From Meiothermus sp. (GTDB lineage Bacteria > Deinococcota > Deinococci > Deinococcales > Thermaceae), in NCBI RefSeq assembly GCF_025060375.1, contig NZ_JANXCG010000038.1, positions 1 through 64,000 on the forward strand: 64,000 bases of DNA, in the 5' to 3' direction. Both the position numbers and the translations under genes were made by a program. The notes beneath the pieces were generated by a model. It was given only the letters and a program-made list of their open reading frames with translations. It was not told the origin of the DNA and made no database searches. Shown here piece by piece: positions 59,084-64,000 of this stretch (the stretch's first letter is position 1; each line of letters begins with the position of its first letter).

Positions 59084-59542
59084 TCAACTCCTTTCCACCC
59101 GGCCTGGGAGGATTGGCCGGGGGGAGGAAACCTCCTGGGAGAGGTAGGTGAGAAGGCGGGGAGGGTCTAGGAGACCAATTGGCCTGCCTCCTTCCTCCAC
59201 CAGGCCGCTGAGAACGGGGGTCTGGCTGGGCCTTGGATTTGACAGAACAGCGTGGGCGAGCCCGACCACCTCGTCAATCCAGAAAGCCAGAGGTTGCCCT
59301 GCCGCATCCACCAGGGCGGCCAGTCCTGGCTCAGCTGGGATGGTCTCTAGAACCAGGCTCAGGTCAAAGAGGGGAACCGCCTGGCCCTGGTGGGCGAAAA
59401 GCCCCAGCAAGGGCCTGGGTACCAGAGGTACAGGGGTGAGCTGTCCCACCTCCAAGACCCCCTTGAAGGCCTTTGGGGCTATTCCCAAAAGAGTACCGCC
59501 CAAGCGCAGCACCCAGATTGGCCCGAAGGCGGCGGGGGTCAT
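59084..59542 (-). CDS. CheW-like adaptor (PilI type)
   Basis: A 152-residue CheW-domain protein that would link receptors and the CheA kinase. The pattern is diverged but clear: WVLRLGGTLLGIAPKAFKGVLEVGQLTPVPLVPRPLLGLFAHQGQAVPLFDLSLVLE, then AALVDAAGQPLAFWIDEVVGLAHAV, the CheW hydrophobic strands with the L-F-x-H-x-G-x-x-V-P turn. The end lacks a conserved helix. Position next to CheY and before MHYT and the receptors supports this. Gap to CheY 8 bp and to MHYT 1 bp. Confidence 0.75.
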   Translation of the reverse strand: MTPAAFGPIWVLRLGGTLLGIAPKAFKGVLEVGQLTPVPLVPRPLLGLFAHQGQAVPLFDLSLVLETIPAEPGLAALVDAAGQPLAFWIDEVVGLAHAVLSNPRPSQTPVLSGLVEEGGRPIGLLDPPRLLTYLSQEVSSPRPILPGRVERS

Positions 59543-59550
59543 GGGGTAGC

Positions 59551-59907
59551 CTAGAGCAGTTCCTGCACCGCTTTGCGCAAGGCCTCAGGGGTGTAGGGCT
59601 TGGTTAGATAGCCGTTGGCCCCTTGCCGCTTGCCCCACTCGATGTCGGTGGGTTCGCCCTTGGAGCTTATGATCAGCACGGGGATGTGCTTGGTGGCTTC
59701 GTTGCGCCGCAGCGAGCGTAGGATTTCGTAGCCGTTGCGGCCCGGCATTACCACGTCCAGCAGCACCGCATCGGGCTTTTCCGCTTCTATGCGTTGCTCC
59801 ACGTTTTCGCTGCCCTGGTAGAGCACCACTTGGTGGTAGGGGGAGAGAGCACTTTCGATTAGCTTCAGGTCAGCCAGGGAGTCGTCTATTGCAATGAGCT
59901 TTGCCAT
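59551..59907 (-). CDS. CheY-like response regulator (PilG/PilH type)
   Basis: A 118-residue single-domain receiver with all catalytic positions: AKLIAIDDSLADLKLIESAL (acidic pair), DAVLLDVVMPGRNGYEIL (phosphorylation Asp about 52), VLIISSKG (Thr/Ser switch) and YLTKPYTPEALR (Lys). It would receive phosphate from the CheA kinase and act on the pilus motors. Start ATG 59907, preceded by GGAGGAAGTT. First gene of the eight-gene operon that runs down to 49.4 kb. The intergenic stretch to 60084 (divergent from the universal stress protein gene) must hold the promoter, but I see no convincing boxes. Confidence 0.9.
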   Translation of the reverse strand: MAKLIAIDDSLADLKLIESALSPYHQVVLYQGSENVEQRIEAEKPDAVLLDVVMPGRNGYEILRSLRRNEATKHIPVLIISSKGEPTDIEWGKRQGANGYLTKPYTPEALRKAVQELL

Positions 59908-60084
59908 AACTTCCTCCGGTTGCACAGGGGGTGAGGGCGGGCCGCTGTCCTCCCCCGCGGGATACCCCTAAGTTACGCGAACCGTGACTTGCCTCCTGTG
60001 ACGGATGCACGACCTGGTTTCGGTGGGGCGTTACGTGGGCCAGGGGTGGAGTTGTTTGTGGGAAAATCCCTGTTGGGAGGTGCC

Positions 60085-60498
60085 ATGTTCAGCCATATCT
60101 TGCTTGCCTATGACGGTTCTCCGCATGCCCGCAAGGCTGCTATGATGGCTTCCGACCTAGCCCGGCGGTACCGGGCACGGGTGTGCCTGGTTCACGCTTA
60201 TGACCCTATACCGGCATATCTGGGTGAGCCCTTTTTGCAGGAGGCTATCTCCCGCCGTACCGAGGCGGCAGAGAGGGTTGTGCAGGAGGCCCGCTCCCTT
60301 TTAGAGGGCCTCGAGGTGGAGGTAGAGGTTCTGGAAGGGCCCCCGGCGGAGGCCATCCTGCGGGTAGCGGAGGTGCGTGGGGTGGACCTGATTGTTATGG
60401 GCACACGGGGGCTAGGCCAGCTCGAGGGGCTGCTCCTGGGAAGCCAGAGCCAAAAGGTTCTGGCTCGCTCCCAGAGCCCGGTGCTGCTCGCCAAGTGA
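60085..60498 (+). CDS. Universal stress protein (UspA family)
   Basis: A 137-residue UspA-fold protein: HILLAYDGSPHARKAAMMASDLARRY (first strand with nucleotide Asp), VCLVHAY, and the ATP-binding motif IVMGTRGLGQLEGLLLGSQSQKVLARSQSPVLL with its G-x2-G-x9-GS spacing, which marks ATP-binding members. Such proteins are induced by stress and often bind ATP. ATG 60085 is chosen: GGGAGGTGCC lies directly upstream and the longer frame is not conserved-looking. It is divergent from the Pil-Chp-like operon. Confidence 0.92.
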   Translation: MFSHILLAYDGSPHARKAAMMASDLARRYRARVCLVHAYDPIPAYLGEPFLQEAISRRTEAAERVVQEARSLLEGLEVEVEVLEGPPAEAILRVAEVRGVDLIVMGTRGLGQLEGLLLGSQSQKVLARSQSPVLLAK

Positions 60499-60542
60499 GC
60501 TGCTGGGCCGGGTTCCCGGTGGGGATGAGCAGGCAGCAGGGC

Positions 60543-60881
60543 TTAGCCCCTCTTGCCTAGGCGCTCCTGCACCGCTTTGGCCAGCTCCTCGGCCTTGACC
60601 TTGGCTTGCTCGGCGGCCTGCTGTACCTGTTCGCTCAGGTGCTTGAGCTGGTCGGGAATCCCGTCTTTATCCCTGTCCAGACTGGCTTTGAACTCCTCAA
60701 ACCGGGTCCTGGCCTGCTCGGCGGCCTGCTTGGCCTGGTTTAGAAGGCCCTCGAGCTGGTCTGGAACCCCGTCTTGGTCCCTGTCCAGGCTGGCCCGAAC
60801 CTCGCTGATCTTGGCCTCGGCTTGTTTGAGGGCGTTTTCGGCGGTTTCTCGGGCCCTTTGGGCGAGTTCTCTGAGGTCCAT
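60543..60881 (-). CDS. Small coiled-coil protein with two DxDxDGxxD loops
   Basis: A 112-residue protein built from two copies of one unit with a 36-residue period: a helix rich in Ala, Glu, Gln, Lys and Arg, then SLDRDQDGVPDQLEGL (loop Asp at 33, 35, 37, 41) and SLDRDKDGIPDQLKHL (Asp at 69, 71, 73, 77), then a final helix. The loop fits the calcium-binding consensus seen in dockerins, thrombospondin type 3 repeats and EF-hand-like proteins; the helices resemble apolipoprotein or LEA-like amphipathic coils. No signal peptide is visible, so it should stay in the cytoplasm. Start ATG 60881 after GAGGAGGGG. I do not recognise a named family. Confidence 0.75.
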   Translation of the reverse strand: MDLRELAQRARETAENALKQAEAKISEVRASLDRDQDGVPDQLEGLLNQAKQAAEQARTRFEEFKASLDRDKDGIPDQLKHLSEQVQQAAEQAKVKAEELAKAVQERLGKRG

Positions 60882-60930
60882 ATCCCCTCCTCTAAACATC
60901 CTAGCACCGCAGGATGAGCCAGGTGCAAGC

Positions 60931-62421
<1,491 letters not shown>

Positions 62422-62467
62422 ACCTCCTCCTGGATGGCGATTCTAACGCAGGCTGTCCCTGCTCAAA

Positions 62468-62488
62468 TTTTAGATTTATAATCTAAAA
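62468..62488. promoter_or_regulatory. Operator-like palindrome over the -10 box of the Gfo/Idh gene
   Basis: TTTTAGATT (62468-62476), three bases, AATCTAAAA (62480-62488): a perfect 9-bp inverted repeat. It contains TATAAT (62477-62482), which lies 7 bases before ATG 62490. A repressor bound here would block the promoter. Confidence 0.7.
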
Positions 62489-62489
62489 G

Positions 62490-63707
62490 ATGAAACGCCA
62501 CAAGGAGTTTGCCAACCGCCTGCACGCCCTTTCCCCCCGCTTCGCCTACATCCCCAGAGAGGATCGCTTTCTGATGGACCCGGGGCCCCTCAAGTACCGC
62601 TTCAACGTCATTGGGGTGGGGGTTAATGGCCAGGAGCACATCGCGGTGACCCTGCTCGAGGGCCGCTGTACCGTCCACGGGGTCTACGACCCCAACCCTC
62701 TGAGTGTGGAGGCGGCCCGCCGGGTCAAGGCCCGCTTTTCCGACGAGCCCCTGGTGGTCTACGAGAGCCTCGAGGCGGCCTGCTCGGACCCCCAGGTGGA
62801 TGCGCTCATCATCTGCACCCCCAACCACACCCACCTAGAGGTGCTCAAGGTGGCCGTGCAGTCGGGCAAGCACATCCTGTTGGAGAAGCCCATGGCCACC
62901 AACATTCCCGATGCCTACGAGATATGGCAGATTGCGCAGAACTACCCTAAAGTGCTCCAGATTGGCCTTCAGTACCGCTATAAGCCCATCTATGTGGAGG
63001 CCATCCACGAGGCTAAGGTGCGCCGGAGCCTGGGGGAGATCAAGACCATCACCATCCTCGAGCACCGCGAGCCTTTTTTGGACAAGGTGGGCCAGTGGAA
63101 CAAGTTTTCCAAATACTCGGGTGGAACCTTGGTGGAGAAGTGCTGCCACTACTTTGACCTCTTTAACCTCTTCGCTGAGTCGCGGCCGGTGAGCGTGTAC
63201 GCAGTGGGTAGCCAGGCCGTTAACTTCAGGGAATTCGAGTACCGCGGTGAGCGCTCAGATATACTGGACAACGCCTTTGTCATCGTGGAGTACGAAAACG
63301 GGGTGCGGGCCAACTTCAACCTCTGCATGTTTGCCCCTATGGTCTACGAGGAGATCGTGATTTGTGGCGACGAAGGACGTCTCAAGGCCAGCGAAGGGGT
63401 GAACGGCCAGGCCTACTCCAGGTGGGCGAACTATCTGGAGGTTGTTGCCCTTCCAGACCGTACCTCCCGCACCATGACCCCAAGCTACCCGGCCATCATC
63501 GAGGAGACCGGACACAGTGGGGCTACCTACCACGAGCACCTACGCTTCATCGAGGCCATGGACGGCCAGCCCACCTCTGCCGCTACCGCAGAGGAAGGCT
63601 TCTGGAGCGTGGTGGTGGGGGTTGCGGCGGAGGAGTCGGTGAGGCGGGGCCGCAAGGTGCTTATTCAGGAGCTGCTGGCCGAGCACGGCCTGGCCCATCT
63701 GGCCTAG
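62490..63707 (+). CDS. Gfo/Idh/MocA family oxidoreductase
   Basis: A 405-residue NAD(P)-dependent dehydrogenase of the glucose-fructose oxidoreductase/inositol dehydrogenase family. The dinucleotide fold starts at about residue 38 ([14 protein letters not shown]), with [16 protein letters not shown] and the family motif [12 protein letters not shown] (the Lys-Pro of the active site, about 130-141). The C-terminal domain has [19 protein letters not shown] with the conserved His. An N-terminal extension of about 35 residues precedes the fold. The substrate is likely a sugar or inositol derivative but is not identified. It is divergent from glpK and controlled by a palindrome. Confidence 0.9.
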   Translation: MKRHKEFANRLHALSPRFAYIPREDRFLMDPGPLKYRFNVIGVGVNGQEHIAVTLLEGRCTVHGVYDPNPLSVEAARRVKARFSDEPLVVYESLEAACSDPQVDALIICTPNHTHLEVLKVAVQSGKHILLEKPMATNIPDAYEIWQIAQNYPKVLQIGLQYRYKPIYVEAIHEAKVRRSLGEIKTITILEHREPFLDKVGQWNKFSKYSGGTLVEKCCHYFDLFNLFAESRPVSVYAVGSQAVNFREFEYRGERSDILDNAFVIVEYENGVRANFNLCMFAPMVYEEIVICGDEGRLKASEGVNGQAYSRWANYLEVVALPDRTSRTMTPSYPAIIEETGHSGATYHEHLRFIEAMDGQPTSAATAEEGFWSVVVGVAAEESVRRGRKVLIQELLAEHGLAHLA

Positions 63708-64000
63708 CCGAAGCGGCCGGTGATGTAGGCCTCGGTGCGCTTGTCCTTGGGCGTGGTGAAGAGCGGGTTGGTGGGGCCGAACTCCACCAGGTCGCCGTTG
63801 AGGAAGAAGCCGGTGTAGTCCGAAACCCGTCCGGCCTGCTGCATGTTGTGGGTGACGATGACGATGGTGACGTGCTTCTTGAGCTCGGTCAGGAGGTCCT
63901 CGATGGACTGGGTAGAAATAGGGTCCAAAGCGCTGGTGGGCTCGTCCATCAGGAGCACCTCGGGCTCCACCGCCAGGGCCCGCGCGATGCAAAGCCGCTG
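63704..64000 (-). CDS. pstB: Phosphate ABC transporter ATP-binding protein, C-terminal part (5' end outside window)
   Basis: The reading frame is open to the last base of the window, so this is the last 98 residues of a longer gene. It contains [27 protein letters not shown] (the end of the ABC signature region, Walker B and D-loop), [30 protein letters not shown] (H-loop with the switch His) and ends [10 protein letters not shown], a typical PstB terminus. The [11 protein letters not shown] and THNMQQAxRVSD patterns are characteristic of PstB, the phosphate importer's ATPase. The rest of the pst operon would lie to the right. Its stop shares the CTAG tetramer with the stop of the Gfo/Idh gene. 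Confidence 0.9.
   Translation of the reverse strand, partial: QRLCIARALAVEPEVLLMDEPTSALDPISTQSIEDLLTELKKHVTIVIVTHNMQQAGRVSDYTGFFLNGDLVEFGPTNPLFTTPKDKRTEAYITGRFG

Overview
The window looks like chromosomal DNA of a member of the Thermaceae (Deinococcota), probably a Meiothermus/Calidithermus-type organism rather than Thermus itself; the genus is an inference. It is GC-rich, densely packed and free of visible insertion sequences, phage genes or CRISPR arrays. Pointers to the family: ribosomal proteins S9 and L13 that closely match what I remember of the Thermus sequences, a homoisocitrate dehydrogenase (lysine by the alpha-aminoadipate route), a split transhydrogenase (pntA1/pntA2/pntB), a pilM-N-O-W-Q operon, futalosine-pathway menaquinone genes, and about twenty genes in which a TANNNT-like -10 box lies only 6-8 bases before the start codon, the arrangement of leaderless transcripts common in Deinococcus and Thermus.

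Layout. 0-6 kb: end of RNase R, a ribbon-helix-helix regulator divergent from murA (overlapping promoters and an inverted repeat between them), the rplM-rpsI operon with a structured leader, and a class A penicillin-binding protein. 6-12 kb: an atypical receiver protein, tRNA-Gln, a multi-cluster ferredoxin protein, DAHP synthase/chorismate mutase, tatAC, glmU and a thioredoxin-like protein. 12-16 kb: a 258-bp intergenic stretch full of inverted repeats, tRNA-Ala(CGC) and the pnt operon. 16-28 kb: housekeeping genes, many in divergent pairs (EamA transporter, pantothenate kinase-like, apgM, trmH, quinone oxidoreductase, hisG, thioesterase, S41 protease, LolA-like protein, DJ-1-like protein, ychF, MFS transporter, PGI/SIS-like protein).

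28-33 kb is the type IV pilus assembly operon pilMNOWQ. 33-49 kb holds homoisocitrate dehydrogenase, yebC, cysE, queA, a NYN nuclease, two TPR proteins (one carrying a degenerate CPBP-like membrane domain), a SAM hydroxide adenosyltransferase, a methyltransferase, another S41 protease, two tandem AI-2E transporters, the menaquinone genes mqnA, mqnC and a UbiD-type decarboxylase, and a Nudix hydrolase. 49-60 kb is one long minus-strand operon for Pil-Chp-like chemosensory signalling: CheY, CheW, an MHYT gas-sensor-type membrane protein, two PilJ-like chemoreceptors, a hybrid CheA with two HPt domains, a pseudo-receiver/DUF4388 protein and a receiver-roadblock protein. With pilMNOWQ it would make and steer pili for twitching and possibly DNA uptake. 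60-64 kb: universal stress protein, a small coiled-coil protein with two DxDxDGxxD loops, glpK divergent from a Gfo/Idh/MocA dehydrogenase whose -10 box sits inside a perfect 9-bp inverted repeat, and the 3' end of pstB.

The items most worth following up are the Pil-Chp operon with an embedded MHYT protein, the palindromic control regions at 1.4, 12.3 and 62.5 kb, the coiled-coil/DxDxDG protein, and the window-wide leaderless promoter layout. All assignments come from reading the sequence and memory of the families; no search was run.
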